A DNA stretch of 64,000 nucleotides, from contig OX463807.1 of assembly GCA_949825045.1 (NCBI GenBank), positions 34,058,749 through 34,122,748 on the forward strand, given 5' to 3'. Positions 22,101-29,499 of this stretch are shown here, in pieces. Position 1 is the first letter of the stretch; each line of letters begins with the position of its first letter. Origin of the DNA: Argyresthia goedartella (lineage: Eukaryota; Arthropoda; Insecta; Lepidoptera; Argyresthiidae). The notes under the pieces were generated by a model. It ran no database searches, had not been told where the DNA came from, and saw only the letters and a list, made by a program, of their open reading frames with translations. Made by a program: the position numbers and the translations under genes.

Positions 22101-25055
22101 AAATTAAATGAGTACCATAGCGAGTTTTAATAGGCAAACCAAGTATTCCATTAAAACACGCAGTAGCCTGCAAATGTTGAGAAATAAGGAAAGGCATTAC
22201 TAGGCGTATTTTTGCATGTAGATAATACTCCTTCGTTTCCCTCGACGTACCCAACTGAAAGAAAATCATAGAATAGAATAGAATAGAAATCGATTATTAT
22301 GTCTGAAACAGTTACATAAAAATACAGTTTCATAGTTTCATTATATAGTAATAGGACAAAAAAGGACGGCCTCAGCATTTGCTGTGAGAAGCACAAATAT
22401 GTTCTAGCTGGTTTTCAGACCGTACCTGTTAAAAAAATAACAAGAAAAACGAACAAAAGTAACAAAACAATCAAAATATTAAAACTTATACATGACACAA
22501 CAATAAATAAATAAACAATGACCTAAATACAATTGATTTGTGAGAGAAGGGAGAATGATCGTAACAAACAAAAAACATTAGTGAAGTCGATTGACAAAAG
22601 TAGCTCGTAAATAAATTATTAGAGCAAACAAATTAATAGTCCAAATAAGAAAAGTCCAAATAAAAAAACAAATAAATAATTACAAGACATCAAACTAACT
22701 GACAGGTAAATTCATAATCTTCTTCATCTTAATCTTCTCTATAATATTGTGCTCTGTGTTATCTTTTTTCTCAAGAAGCAGCTTACGTAGTTTCCATTTA
22801 AAAGTGAGCACCGACATCTTGCTACAAAGAGGAGGAGGCAAGTCGTTCCAAATGTTTGAGGTTGCATACTTGAAATTGCCTTTGAAACCAACGGTCTTGT
22901 GTTTCGGAGTTATAAATTGTTATGATAGTGGACATTGGACAAGCTTCTTTATCGAATGAACTACTTATTATTAACACGTTCACGTATAAATAACAATAGA
23001 AGATGAGTAAAAAGTTCTCTATAGCCGCGCTCGCGAAATACTTGTGAATGTAGATGATTATTTTGAAAAGAAGAGGGAAAACTCGAAGAGTTTGCTTAGC
23101 AAAGTAAGTAAGTTCACTGAATGTATAGACTCTGAACAGAACGAGATAGTCTCCAAAGAAACTGAAATTAAAAGCAAAAGTTACTGAACGTGTACTTGCT
23201 GCTACAGGAATAGACAAAAATACAGTCTCAAAAATAAGAAGGCAAAAAGAAAATTCTATGTTAACTGACCGCCTGACCCGTTGCTCTGATGAATCGGTTC
23301 CATAGTGAAGTTGCTCAGAATGATGCCCCTAACAACTCTTTGAATTATGACTAGTATACCTTTGTATAACACCCTGTATGTTGATGAAACCTGGACCATA
23401 AAAAGGCCTTGGCAGTCCGCTACGGATAAGTAAATAAAAAAGAACGATAGCCCCGGTCGCCGACGGATAATAATATTTCTGAGTCTCCTTTAAGATGGGC
23501 AATTGACAATACCCATCCCCTTTTCCGCAGGTATCCCCGACGGAGCTAGAAGCAGTGATTCGCTCGCATCCTAGCGTGCTGGACGCAGCAGTGACCGGTC
23601 TGCCGGACGAGGAGTGCGGAGACTTGGCCGTCGCGCTCGTCGTCCTCAGGGCAGGGCACCAACTCACCGATCGGGAGATCAAGGAGCTGGTTAAAAGTAT
23701 GGGCATACATAACTAAAGCTAACAAGTCGCGCCAAGTTTCTTTGGCCCGGAGCTGAGCTATCACCTCTCTCTCTTACCCCACCTGGCACCTTGTCCTAGC
23801 GAGAAAGAGAGGGCACACGCTCAGGGCCAAAGAAATTTGGCGAGGACTATACCATGTGGTGGTAGAGTGTGAAGCCGAGCCATTGTCTAAACCGAGCTAT
23901 CACTGCAAGGCCGAAAATCGAGCCTACTGTAGCAGCCAGATGGCTCTACAGGTTGCTCGATGCAACGGAGTCCTTGAGATATTGCGACTGTATTCTGACT
24001 CTTCTAACAAGGAACACTCTTCTAGCGCCGATTACCCCCGACCTTCTCCAGATACCGTCCCTCCTATAATCGGATATAAAGTGCATCGTGCCTTAAAAAG
24101 CATGAAGTACGACAGCCCTGGGGAGGACGGTACCACGACGGAAGTGCTGAAAGTGGGAAAACCCATTTTACTGCCTTATTTATCCAAACTGTGTAATTCT
24201 ATACTTTACACTCGTAAATTGCCACAAAAATGTTGTCACTCCAACATAATTTTACTGCATAAAAAAGGCAATAGCTCAGATATTGGGAACTATCGTCCAG
24301 TAAGTTTAGTTTCAGACATTTACAAGTTATTTATAAAAACCGTATTTCCTGCCAACTAGATTATCAACCGCCCCCTGAGCAGGATGGTTTCCGTCCCGCA
24401 TTCTCTACTAGACCACCTACATATACTTACTCAGATAATAAATAAACATAATGAATTTAACAAACCTCTCTACTTAGCCTACGTAGAATATTAAAAAGCT
24501 TTCGATAACATTACAGCTCATCCATTTTCTCCGCACCTCACGATCAAAATTTCGATCCTGCTTACATAACAATCATTCAGGCTATTTACAACAATAGCAC
24601 AGCAAATATGGGTGCCTACAGGCGGTAACCGGCGTAGGGGAAAACCCGGGAGGCGATGGAGGGATGACCTGGACAAGTTCCTGCCAGAGTGGGTACTTTC
24701 ACGGCGAAAAGAGATGTTAGGGCTGAAACGGTGAGGGCTTTGCCCAACAATGAGACACCCAATAGGCTATATAAAAAACAAAAACAATAATTGTGGTTAA
24801 GTTTTATTATACGATGGTACGGAACCCTTCGTATGCGAGTTTGTTCCGCGCTTGGCCGATTATTTAGAATGATAATGGAAGTAAACATTCTTTATCAATA
24901 TTACAGATTCTCTATACGGGATGAAGCAGCTCTTCGGCGGAGTGTACTTCACAGAAGCCTTGCCACAAATGCCGTCAACTAAAGTGGATAGGAAAAAACT
25001 CAAAGAAATTGCCATTGCTTTAGACAAGGCTTCCAATAGAAGAGGACGAGATTAA
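3998..25055 (+). CDS. Acyl-CoA synthetase, ANL superfamily (luciferase-like / 4CL-like), complete 11-exon gene
   Basis: Join of 3998-4156, 4684-4891, 5341-5521, 13525-13647, 18794-18968, 19204-19347, 20092-20214, 20678-20761, 21106-21252, 23531-23696 and 24907-25055: 1659 nt, 552 residues plus stop, all GT-AG junctions in phase. Family members activate a carboxylic acid with ATP to an acyl-adenylate and pass it to CoA. Visible motifs are P-loop STSGTTGMPK (198-207), YGMSE (342-346), GWFKTGD (416-422), DRLK (436-439) and Lys 529 in STKVDRKK. Positions 422, 437, 443 and 529 equal the functional residues of firefly luciferase. The luciferase His245 region reads LQWQ here, so light production is not expected. 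The C-terminus RRGRD is not a peroxisomal SKL-type signal. The hinge region has Ser for the usual Gly (446). The substrate is unknown. Sequence alone cannot prove expression. Confidence 0.9.
4200..4600 (+). repeat. Dispersed 'ggtacggaacccttcg' repeat in intron 1
   Basis: It starts near tttgtctgtctgtcagcggg, contains the phrase gttgaaattttcacaga, and ends with tatggaacccttcgtgggcg plus 'cgcgcttgaccg'. Other copies here are 12806-13175 (+), 19430-19850 (-), 20280-20440 (-), 24785-24885 (+, 3' part) and 59240-59650 (+). No coding capacity was seen. I recall this phrase as common in moth genomes. Confidence 0.7.
4684..4891 (+). CDS. Synthetase coding exon 2 (residues 54-123)
   Basis: It begins after cag at 4681-4683 and ends before GTTAGT at 4892, leaving one base of codon 123. 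It encodes IDAATSKKAIARELLERS and APNHTNVAVPMYSAMYLG, the early N-terminal subdomain of ANL enzymes. The opposite strand is also open (4638-4856) and would give a membrane-like peptide, but the sense strand has the family match and the splice sites. Confidence 0.9.
5110..5235 (+). repeat. Degenerate SINE / RTE-like tail in intron 2
   Basis: The stretch has a broken B-box complement (tggaatcgaaaccg) and then gaggagggctatacccaaaa with a trailing gatgatgatgac run. It resembles the 'gaggcctatgcccag...gatgatgatg' 3' end of lepidopteran RTE-dependent short elements. The duplicate (60150-60275) keeps the better consensus (tggaatcgaacccg, gaggaggcctatacccaaaa). Confidence 0.5.
5341..5521 (+). CDS. 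Synthetase coding exon 3 (residues 123-183)
   Basis: The acceptor cttttcag ends at 5340 and the donor GTAAGT starts at 5522. The split codon joins exon 2 as GVKDLVYDF. It encodes the segment KVIFCQSEKLADIQQAL, equivalent to the 'P.VVFCS' strand of luciferases. A donor two bases into codon 183 fits exon 4 exactly. Confidence 0.9.
5687..5875 (-). other. Unrecognised 62-codon ORF conserved in both locus copies
   Basis: A minus-strand ORF starting MACTTAITALAIFEGE and ending GLYKSIE, retained at 60862-61050 with only three amino-acid changes. It lies in synthetase intron 3, antisense to the gene. I do not recognise a family. It may be a remnant of a transposon, an antisense exon, or chance conservation by recent duplication. 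Confidence 0.3.
5920..6287. repeat. Intron 3 spacer, probable minus-strand LINE tail
   Basis: It starts with gttcaagttcaaactgttta, which on the minus strand looks like a LINE end (AATAAACAG then a GAACTT-type run). The rest has no convincing coding frame. It is shared with the duplicate near 61095-61500. Confidence 0.35.
6288..8096 (+). mobile_element. Jockey/CR1-like LINE, degenerate ORF2 and 3' UTR
   Basis: Broken plus-strand frames give KDYRPISILPILFKVLKSIV, FLDFSSAF, SPLLFSIFIDSISDVLSSSY, the active-site box as LYADYLQIY (second Asp lost), then NLGLIFDNQLSCSSHI and a C-terminal part to about 7775. Many stops and shifts show it is dead. The 3' UTR has ctggaagagatatcttatca and AATAAA near 8080; a relative of that UTR is at 57820-57930. 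It sits in synthetase intron 3. In the duplicate it is cut at 61903 by a newer LINE. Confidence 0.85.
7531..7600. repeat. Perfect palindrome, 33-bp arms, 4-nt spacer
   Basis: The left arm 7531-7563 (starts gaaattgaaaactgtctcg) and right arm 7568-7600 are exact reverse complements, separated by agcg (7564-7567). Pairing stops immediately outside. It lies inside the LINE coding remnant, so the right arm is an inverted re-copy of the left or the reverse, not a functional LINE part. Confidence 0.95.
8097..8225. repeat. CA-rich microsatellite
   Basis: Imperfect (CA)n with short interruptions directly after the LINE poly(A)-like end. It may be an expanded retroposition tail. Confidence 0.8.
8549..8655. 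repeat. (GTGC/GTGT)n microsatellite
   Basis: A tract of mainly gtgc tetramers, passing into gtgt. Both strands stay open through it and give Cys/Arg- or His/Thr-rich reading frames (8466-8739), which are artefacts of the repeat. Confidence 0.95.
8740..10189. other. AT-rich intron 3 sequence, nothing recognised
   Basis: No family-like coding frame, RNA gene or clear repeat boundary was seen. Short chance ORFs only. Confidence 0.5.
10190..12800 (+). mobile_element. Jockey/CR1-like LINE, degenerate EN-RT
   Basis: It begins with an endonuclease end (SDHRG near 10260), then a linker, then RT frames 10909-11721 and 11690-12214. These hold KSIIRPLHKKYSKRNTDNYR, YGFRKSRSTTQTVF, SIPQGSSLGCLLFLIYINDL and the active site as FANDTS, where the catalytic FADD is lost. 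A frameshift sits near 11700. The C-terminus follows to about 12455, then a 3' UTR ending in aaattaaattaaa near 12800. It is in synthetase intron 3, sense orientation. It resembles the LINE at 53706-54530 (SCRPYF, WGK/WGAS). Confidence 0.85.
12806..13175 (+). repeat. Dispersed 'ggtacggaaccctt' repeat
   Basis: It opens with ggtcagtctgtatgtccgtc, has gttgaaatttccatatatga, and ends ggtacggaacccttcgtgca followed by ctcgcacttgaac. Same family as intron 1. Confidence 0.7.
13305..13510 (-). repeat. Short interspersed repeat ('gcgtcacgccttttccc' family)
   Basis: On the minus strand it reads acatagcgtcacgacttttt then ccgtacggggtggaagaggc, followed by the gaaggttctc-type part seen at 21303-21560, 32600-32720 and 32995-33150. 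It ends 15 bp before exon 4. Family unnamed; short, non-coding. Confidence 0.6.
13525..13647 (+). CDS. Synthetase coding exon 4 with P-loop (residues 183-224)
   Basis: It lies 8 kb beyond exon 3, after tttttgcag, and ends before GTAAGT at 13648. It carries the nucleotide-binding loop STSGTTGMPK (198-207), matching the AMP-binding signature including the terminal Lys. The long gap to exon 3 is filled by LINEs and repeats, but the phase is preserved (AA|G). Confidence 0.92.
13890..15136 (+). repeat. 108-bp minisatellite, open in frame, in intron 4
   Basis: Nine copies of a gctttaaatgacaccgctcc block and about fourteen of a ctaagcttgggctctgtata block lie here. The first eight full units are 108 bp (36 codons) long, apart from one with an inserted G near 14308. 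Later units are shortened variants. As 108 is a multiple of three, the array is open on the + strand and would spell a repeated ALNDTAPAAQLNNVP-type peptide, interrupted by that one-base insertion and by later stops. A LINE inserted at 15137; one more partial unit follows at 17051-17105. It starts 240 bp after the exon 4 donor. Coding use is not shown. Confidence 0.95.
15137..17050 (-). mobile_element. Jockey/CR1-like LINE 'A', near-intact RT
   Basis: Inserted in the minisatellite with a 6-bp duplication cttata (15131-15136 and 17051-17056). The tail is (AGTCAAT)n, then UTR, then ORF2 C-terminus (15386-15661) and RT (15776-16861) with FCDLSKAFDCVDH, GVPQGSILGPFLFLVYINDL and intact LFADDTS. 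It is 5'-truncated, has one nonsense codon at about 15776-15778 (the homologous frame at 40920-41474 reads Leu) and a frameshift near 16850. It is therefore young but dead. Related 3' ends are at 39385-39965 and 58020-58300. Confidence 0.92.
17106..17984. other. AT-rich intron 4 sequence, nothing firm
   Basis: Low-complexity AT stretch. The first 250 bases resemble an untranslated LINE end, but no coding remnant confirms it. Confidence 0.4.
17985..18477 (+). pseudogene. Helitron (PIF1-type helicase) C-terminal fragment
   Basis: The plus strand encodes QVGVDQAVFRDILDRL, an interrupted stretch, then NSYNYDMLLGLRNQQAEGL, LYLCIGSRFMLMTKVWVKKG and LVNGSLGTVNYLVYPP. The pattern 'G..vMl..N.W...GLVNG..G.V' is the C-terminal helicase block of Helitron Rep/helicase proteins and PIF1. 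Stops occur upstream of 18073 and no Rep or 3' hairpin was identified, so this is a remnant in synthetase intron 4. Confidence 0.75.
18546..18587 (+). other. G-run cluster (possible G-quadruplex)
   Basis: Runs of 5, 3, 3 and 10 G occur in 42 bp (18547-18551, 18556-18558, 18560-18562, 18578-18587), about 200 bp before exon 5. Folding is possible on the + strand, i.e. in the pre-mRNA, with one 15-nt loop. Unproven. Confidence 0.4.
18794..18968 (+). CDS. Synthetase coding exon 5 (residues 224-282)
   Basis: The acceptor ttttattccag ends at 18793 and the donor GTAAAT starts at 18969 in phase 0. It encodes TRLVLFVSPLQWQTAIMSYI and the stretch to INEYK. Luciferase has its HHGF motif here; this protein has LQWQT, so the luciferin-site His245 is absent. 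Confidence 0.85.
19204..19347 (+). CDS. Synthetase coding exon 6 (residues 283-330)
   Basis: It starts after ttttttgcag and ends before GTATTC, phase 0 at both ends. PTLGIMSPITAISLL and FECLGFGGSAVTADLCREI correspond to the helix and the 'GGAPL' strand region of ANL enzymes. The usual G-A is replaced by G-S in GFGGSAV. Confidence 0.88.
19430..19850 (-). repeat. Dispersed 'ggtacggaaccctt' repeat, intron 6
   Basis: Reverse copy: gagtcggactcgcgcacaaa and gggttccgtacc at the left, gacagtcggacggacggaca and gggtacggaaccctg at the right. A shorter sister copy is at 20280-20440 in intron 7. Confidence 0.75.
20092..20214 (+). CDS. Synthetase coding exon 7 with YGMSE motif (residues 331-371)
   Basis: The acceptor cttccacag ends at 20091 and the donor GTAAAA starts at 20215, phase 0. 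It contains FTGYGMSEAGILF. The YGMSE pentapeptide is the A5 motif (usually YGMTE) that contacts the adenine and helps bind Mg-ATP. Confidence 0.92.
20280..20440 (-). repeat. Dispersed repeat, partial copy in intron 7
   Basis: It keeps gatgagatacagcctgctaa, ggacggacagtggaagc and a mutated gggtgagaaaccct end. Same family as 19430-19850. Confidence 0.65.
20678..20761 (+). CDS. Synthetase coding exon 8 (residues 372-399)
   Basis: A short 84-bp exon after ttctag, ending before GTTTAC, phase 0. It encodes LVNPDTGKDIIEPNVTGELW and a GPPVF end, matching the 'vvd..tg..l..ne.GEl...gp.vm.GY' strand pair just before the hinge. Confidence 0.88.
21106..21252 (+). CDS. Synthetase coding exon 9 with TGD and hinge (residues 400-448)
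   Basis: The acceptor atttacag ends at 21105 and the donor GTAAGT starts at 21253. GWFKTGD holds Asp 422, which in this family binds the AMP ribose. FDRLKLLLKYRSYH holds Arg 437 and hinge residues before the C-terminal domain. The canonical Gly-Tyr-Gln after KY(K/R) reads Ser-Tyr-His here, an unusual change at the site that meets CoA in the second conformation. Confidence 0.92.
21303..21560 (+). repeat. Short interspersed repeat with (ATAAC)n head, intron 9
   Basis: An (ATAAC)n run at 21303-21327 leads into gcgtcacgccttttcccata, then gaaggtttcctcacgatgtt, and ends near a gataaatt stretch. Same family as 13305-13510. Confidence 0.65.
22262..22960 (-). mobile_element. LINE 'D' 3' end with (AGAAT)n tail
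   Basis: An agaatagaatagaatag tail is followed by UTR. On the minus strand a C-terminal coding stretch near 22740-22930 holds IWNDLPPPL and VLTFKWKLRKLLLEK, like the right-edge LINE at 61904-64000 (CWNNIPPPL). It is 5'-truncated. In synthetase intron 9. Confidence 0.75.
22990..23290 (+). pseudogene. Transposase N-terminal (HTH) fragment
   Basis: In shifting frames the plus strand gives AREILVNVDDYFEKKRENS and VTERVLAATGIDKNTVSKIR, a helix-turn-helix pattern found at the start of insect cut-and-paste transposases. No DDE catalytic part follows. Similar to the ORF of the small transposon at 48984-49830. Confidence 0.55.
23531..23696 (+). CDS. Synthetase coding exon 10 (residues 449-504)
   Basis: The acceptor ttttccgcag ends at 23530 and the donor GTATGG follows 23696. 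It encodes VSPTELEAVIRSHPSVLDAA and GLPDEECGDLAVALVVLR, the compact C-terminal domain. The exon is more GC-rich than its surroundings. Confidence 0.92.
23850..24780 (+). mobile_element. RTE-type LINE, internally deleted
   Basis: In intron 10. The first part reads YHVVVECEAEP, ALKSMKYDSPGEDGTTTEVL and IILLHKKGNSSDIGNYRPVS, the start of an RTE reverse transcriptase. After frameshifts and loss of the central RT it jumps near 24610 to RRRGKPGRRWRDDLDKFLPE, the RTE C-terminal signature. No catalytic box remains. Confidence 0.8.
24785..24885 (+). repeat. Dispersed repeat, 3' part only
   Basis: Carries acgatggtacggaacccttc and a cgcgcttggccg end, immediately before exon 11. 5' part missing. Confidence 0.6.
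24907..25055 (+). CDS. Synthetase last coding exon 11 (residues 504-552 and stop)
   Basis: It begins after atattacag and ends at TAA 25053-25055. The split codon A|AT joins exon 10. It contains QMPSTKVDRKKL with the catalytic Lys 529; the preceding Gly of the usual G-K pair is Thr. The last residues are RRGRD, so there is no SKL-like peroxisomal signal. Confidence 0.92.
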
Positions 25056-25291
25056 ATCTCACTCTCCCAGATGTACCACGTGCGCGGCAGCAAGAGAGTG
25101 GGGAGGCTGGACAGTCCAACCCTCTAATACTGGGGACACCTTCACAAGGCTTATAATTTGAATATGAGGGGCCAGTGGGTTGGACAAAATTTCATACCTT
25201 AACATATGGCTGTCGAATGTTTTGAACTGTGGTACCGATGGTTTCTGTATACCTCTTGTTTGTAACTACATGCATTAATAATTAAGTTCTG

Positions 25292-25297
25292 AAATAA
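25292..25297 (+). terminator. Polyadenylation signal AATAAA of synthetase gene
   Basis: AATAAA 237 bp after the stop codon, followed by a T-rich stretch. It is the first AATAAA downstream of exon 11, so it is the likely end of the mRNA. Confidence 0.6.
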
Positions 25298-25329
25298 AAG
25301 TTTTTAATTTTATTTTATTTATCACCACC

Positions 25330-26170
25330 TAGTTATTTTGTGTTATCACTTATACGTCATATCAGAGGTCATTTCAATCGACCGATTATTCAGCCTAAAG
25401 CTAATATAGGATATGTGGAATGGGGGTTGGGGGGTTGTTTTCTGATTTTGCTGTTCTTCTCGCTTTCAAAATATTTATTTCCATTTTTTGAATCATATTC
25501 TCCTTGACTTTACTGAGAGCTATCAATTTCGCTGTTTTTTTTGACAACATGATTAGTCTTCATGGCTTGCGGCATTTGACATTACCTCTGACTGTCTCTG
25601 ACAAGCACGTTGAAGCCTTTCAATAGATGTTTTGTCAATAGAACTTTGGTTTTATTTTGTCTAAATACAGGTAGCCTTCGTATTTTTGCCTTCACCAGAT
25701 TATGCGCGAGTTAAGTTCCCGGAAGAACTTTTCTCAAAAAAAATATAAACTTTTATTAAAATATATTTATTAAAACAAATCACATGTTTCGCGACCGCCT
25801 TATTCTGTGTAACTAACCGGCAGCCCAGGCATCAACGCTCCGGTGCAGCGCGGCTTATCGCAAGAAATGCTAACTTAGCGTCTGCATTCCGCGTCACCGT
25901 AGCCTCGATGCAAATATAAGAGCTATAGTCTATTACTAAAACTTATGATTAAGGTAAACTAGATATGAAATTAACACGGAAACAGTTGAGAACACTAAAA
26001 GTTAATGTAGAGCCGCATAGAGTTCACATAACACCTCCTGGCAGAGATAGAGGTCCTTTCTGCAGCTTATCTGAAGGAAGACCGCGGAAGTGTTGCTCCG
26101 CTTTGTTCAGGTTCTGCAGCAGTTTCAGCGTCTCCTGCAATCTGCTTCATTTCCTTACATTTTCTTATTT
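25330..26170. other. Intergenic; possible errantivirus 3' LTR remnant
   Basis: No gene seen. The stretch lies where the 3' untranslated part and LTR of the minus-strand errantivirus would be. It has minus-strand AATAAA motifs near 25770, but no matching second LTR was found, so the LTR idea is weak. Confidence 0.3.
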
Positions 26171-26174
26171 TGAT

Positions 26175-27617
26175 TTACAATATGAATGTGGTCGTCAGTA
26201 ATAGAAGAATGTATAGCGGTGCTGTCCAATACAGGTGAGGTTTCAGGTTGACGTCATCTATATTGATAGTTTGTTGCTCTCGTTCATTTATTTTCAGATA
26301 TTCGTCGTGGGTGCATTGCAGGTGGAGATTGGTAGAGTCGTGGCCAATTAGTACATAGTATTCATCGCTTATCTTTTCAAAAATGTTCCGGTTAACTTTT
26401 ATTTGGTGGTATTCACATTGAGATGAAATTTTCTGTGATCTTATTAAGTTGTGTATACAATCAGGGTTACGACTTGACTCCAGCAGGTTTGCATTTATCC
26501 GGTAGTAATACATACTTTCAACTCTGTTGCATGAGTTTTCTAGATACTGGTACGCATTTTCGTTCATAACTAGGTGGGATTTATTAGGTATAAGGATAGC
26601 ATTGTTGGAAGTGGGAATTGGGAACAAATAATAATATGTAAACGTATTCCTAACATAAATCGGTACCTTAACAATAAAAACTAACTTATTGTCACTAAAA
26701 TAAGAGCCTACATCTAAAAAGTTATAAAGAAGACGAGATTTCTTCACTTCAGATATTATTAAATGATCCGGACCATAATGTTTCAGCAAAACTTGTAAGA
26801 TATATTTTAAACCTTCAAAAGAAATGAAATTGCGGTAAGCTACGTGTTTTGTGGAAAAGGAAAGAGCTGTTTCAATGTTTAACAAAGTGTTTTATACTGT
26901 TTGTTCGTTAATTTCCAATAATTTATACGCGCTGTCTAATTTTACAAAGTCTATAAACTCTTGTTGAGTATTATTAAACTGTCTTAATATTTCTGATATT
27001 TTAAAATTTAATTTATGTTGATTTTGCACCACAGCCGTCATTGTGTTATTGTAGTTTTCCATAAAAAGTTTATTTAAAGTTACTACTTGATTAACATAGT
27101 GTGTAATTTCATTTTGATTTCTTGGTAGAGTATCTATAGCTTTATTATACCTAAGAGCATCATTCTGATCCAAGTTACCAGTAATGCTGTGAATCAAAGT
27201 ACCGAGACCGTCAATCAAAGCTCTTTTAAACCTATTTCTACTTAGAGAATTATACTTAAATAAAATACTACTAAACCTATCTCTAACATATTGTTGTAAA
27301 GCAGTAAATCTGAATTTATAATCGTAACCTAAATCATTAACCAATGCCCCAAGAGTTAGAATTTGATTTTCAATTATTCTGATATTATCTTTCATGGGGT
27401 CTAAATCTATAAAGTGTAAGAAAACATGGTCAGATTGTAAAAGTTTAGTAGAGCATAATTTGAATGGAAGTAATCCAGGGTTATTTGTCATCGGCATTAG
27501 TTTCGCTTCCTCGGCTCGTGCCGGGCAGCCCACCGTCATCGTCGTCCTGTAACAAGTAATGTTGCAGTTTAAGGGGCCTTCGTAGTTTTCTTTTGTGATA
27601 TTCTTGTTGTTTGTCAT
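26175..27617 (-). pseudogene. env: Errantivirus envelope (F-type fusion glycoprotein), one nonsense codon
   Basis: Two minus-strand frames, 26892-27617 then 26175-26885, are parts of one gene: they are in the same frame, separated by one stop at 26892-26894. The upstream part has a basic furin-like site (RNRFKR) followed by a Gly-rich fusion-peptide-like stretch and heptad-rich sequence. The downstream part has spaced cysteines and ends with a hydrophobic anchor (PLYILLLLTTTFIL). This layout is that of envelope proteins of insect errantiviruses, related to baculovirus F proteins. The nonsense codon disables it. It follows the pol remnant in the usual gag-pol-env order. Confidence 0.8.
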
Positions 27618-27639
27618 CAGTAATTTTTATACCTAAATC

Positions 27640-29425
27640 CTTTGCTACATTTCTCATTAAATAACGAGGTTATTCTTTGTGACGGACAGCAAGGGCATTC
27701 TTAGAGTAAAATGCATGGCCTTCTTCATACTCCAGAGGAGCTTCTAATGTTTGGTTTCGTTTATTTATGGTAGCCATTTGTCGTAAATTCAAACGTTCAT
27801 TAATTTTTTCATAGAAATCGGTGGTTATTTGTTTGTGCTTATTAATGTAATTTTGTAGGCATTGTTTTTCTAAAAGAATATCAAATAGGTCTCGATTATC
27901 TCAATGTCCATTTATAATTTCAACAGGTTTTTTGTCTGTAGAGGAATGGATTGAATTGTTATAGGCTAAAACGGCAAAAAGCATCAATTCGGTAATCAGA
28001 GATAGTTTATGATGCTCTAGAAGTAATCGAATCTGTTCTGAAATTGTGGAGTGAAGTTTTTCAATGGCTCCATTTGATTGGGGATGAATATGCAGATTAG
28101 CAAATTCTTTTAGAGGGAGATTTTTAAATTCGGTTCCTTGATCAGCAGTGACATTCAAAGGTAAGCCATGATGGGTCATCCATATTGTAATTGAATTAAT
28201 GACACTAACGCCTGTCATACTTTCCAGGGGATAAGCTTGAGCGTACTTGGAAAAGGTATCTATGATTGTAAGAAACTTTTGACCTTTTATTTGAAAAGTG
28301 TCTATATGTAAAGTTTTGAAAGGCTTTGTAGGAATTGGTGTGAACTGGAGGCTTTGCTTATTGGGGTGTCGTTCGTATTTATTTGTTTGACAAGTTGAAC
28401 AGTTATTAACTATTTCAGTTACGGTTTTTTGAATATTGGGCCAATAATATGTTCTACTTATTTGTCCCATAGTTTCTTGAATGCCCCTGTGATTTGATTT
28501 CTCTTCGTGGTAGGCCTTTGCTAGGCGATACTGTTCATCAGTGTGAGTGATGTCGTCTAATTTAAATTTACAAAATATTAAATCGTAAGCTGAATTTTTA
28601 AACGTTTCCTGTAGAACTATTGTAAGTTCGGGCAAGTATTTAAAATCGTTATCCAAACTCCGTGCTTAATGTCAGGACGAATATCATGTTTGAATAAATC
28701 GATAGTTTCCTGTTTTAAATTGTTTAGGCCTATTTGTGCCATAATACGATTTTTCCCAGGAAAAGTCTCTTTGATTTTAACTTTAGATGGGGAATGCAAA
28801 ACAAATTCGATAAATATTTGGTTTTTATGTGTATTCACAGATTTTTCAGCAATGAGAATTTCTAAAATTGTCTGTTCTTCATTTGAATGGACAGTATTTT
28901 GTACCAGTTCCTCCAAATTATCTACATCAGGTATCTCAGAAACGTTTCCAATGAGTGATAAAAGGTCTTCCAAAATTTCTGGAGTGTTTGGGGGCTCACA
29001 ACTGTCGGTCGTTTGGTAGGTAGTTTCAGTCTCGTTGTTGTTGATAATGATTCTGGATAATGCGTCAGCATTTGTGTTTAGCTTACCCGGTTTGTGGACA
29101 ACGTCATACTCAAATTCTTCAAGCTTACATTTCCATCTGAAAAGGCGACTTTGTGGTTCTTTCAATGAAAAAAGCCAATTTAGTGTTTTGTGGTCTGTCA
29201 CGATCTTAAACTTTCGTCCGTACAAATAAGGACAAAAGTATTTGGTACCCCAAACCACAGCTAACAACTCCTTCTCTATTGTGCTGTAGTTTGTTTCATT
29301 GTCATTAAGGGTTCTGCATGCATACGCTATTGGTTTATCTGAGCCAATCGGTCCTTGAGACAAGATGGCGCCAATAGCGTACTGTGAGGCATCTGTGGTG
29401 ACTATAAAGTCCTTTTCAAACTAAA
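27640..29425 (-). pseudogene. pol: Errantivirus pol remnant: RNase H and integrase
   Basis: Minus strand, from 29425 downward: the end of RT and start of RNase H (ASQYAIGAILSQ), then VTDHKTLNWLF, then KPGKLNTNADALSR. After a frame change near 28640 comes integrase (27901-28656) with its zinc-binding His/Cys and the three catalytic acidic positions (HIDTF, TADQGTEF, NGAIEKLH). About a dozen residues usually found between the second and third acidic blocks are missing. A stop at 27901 is followed by the integrase C-terminal part to about 27640. Reverse transcriptase, protease and gag are gone. Confidence 0.85.
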
Positions 29426-29499
29426 TAAATTATCCATAACACAGTATCATAGTTCAATCAGAGCACGATATCAGCAAAACTGAACACTACAAAACGTTA

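Noticed and set aside
3998..25055. Calling the gene a firefly-type luciferase
   Set aside because: Overall fold and numbering agree, but the luciferin-site His245 block is absent and the substrate is unknown, so only an acyl-CoA synthetase call is supported.
28669..29229. + strand ORFs over the errantivirus pol
   Set aside because: Antisense to RNase H and the linker region of the pol remnant.
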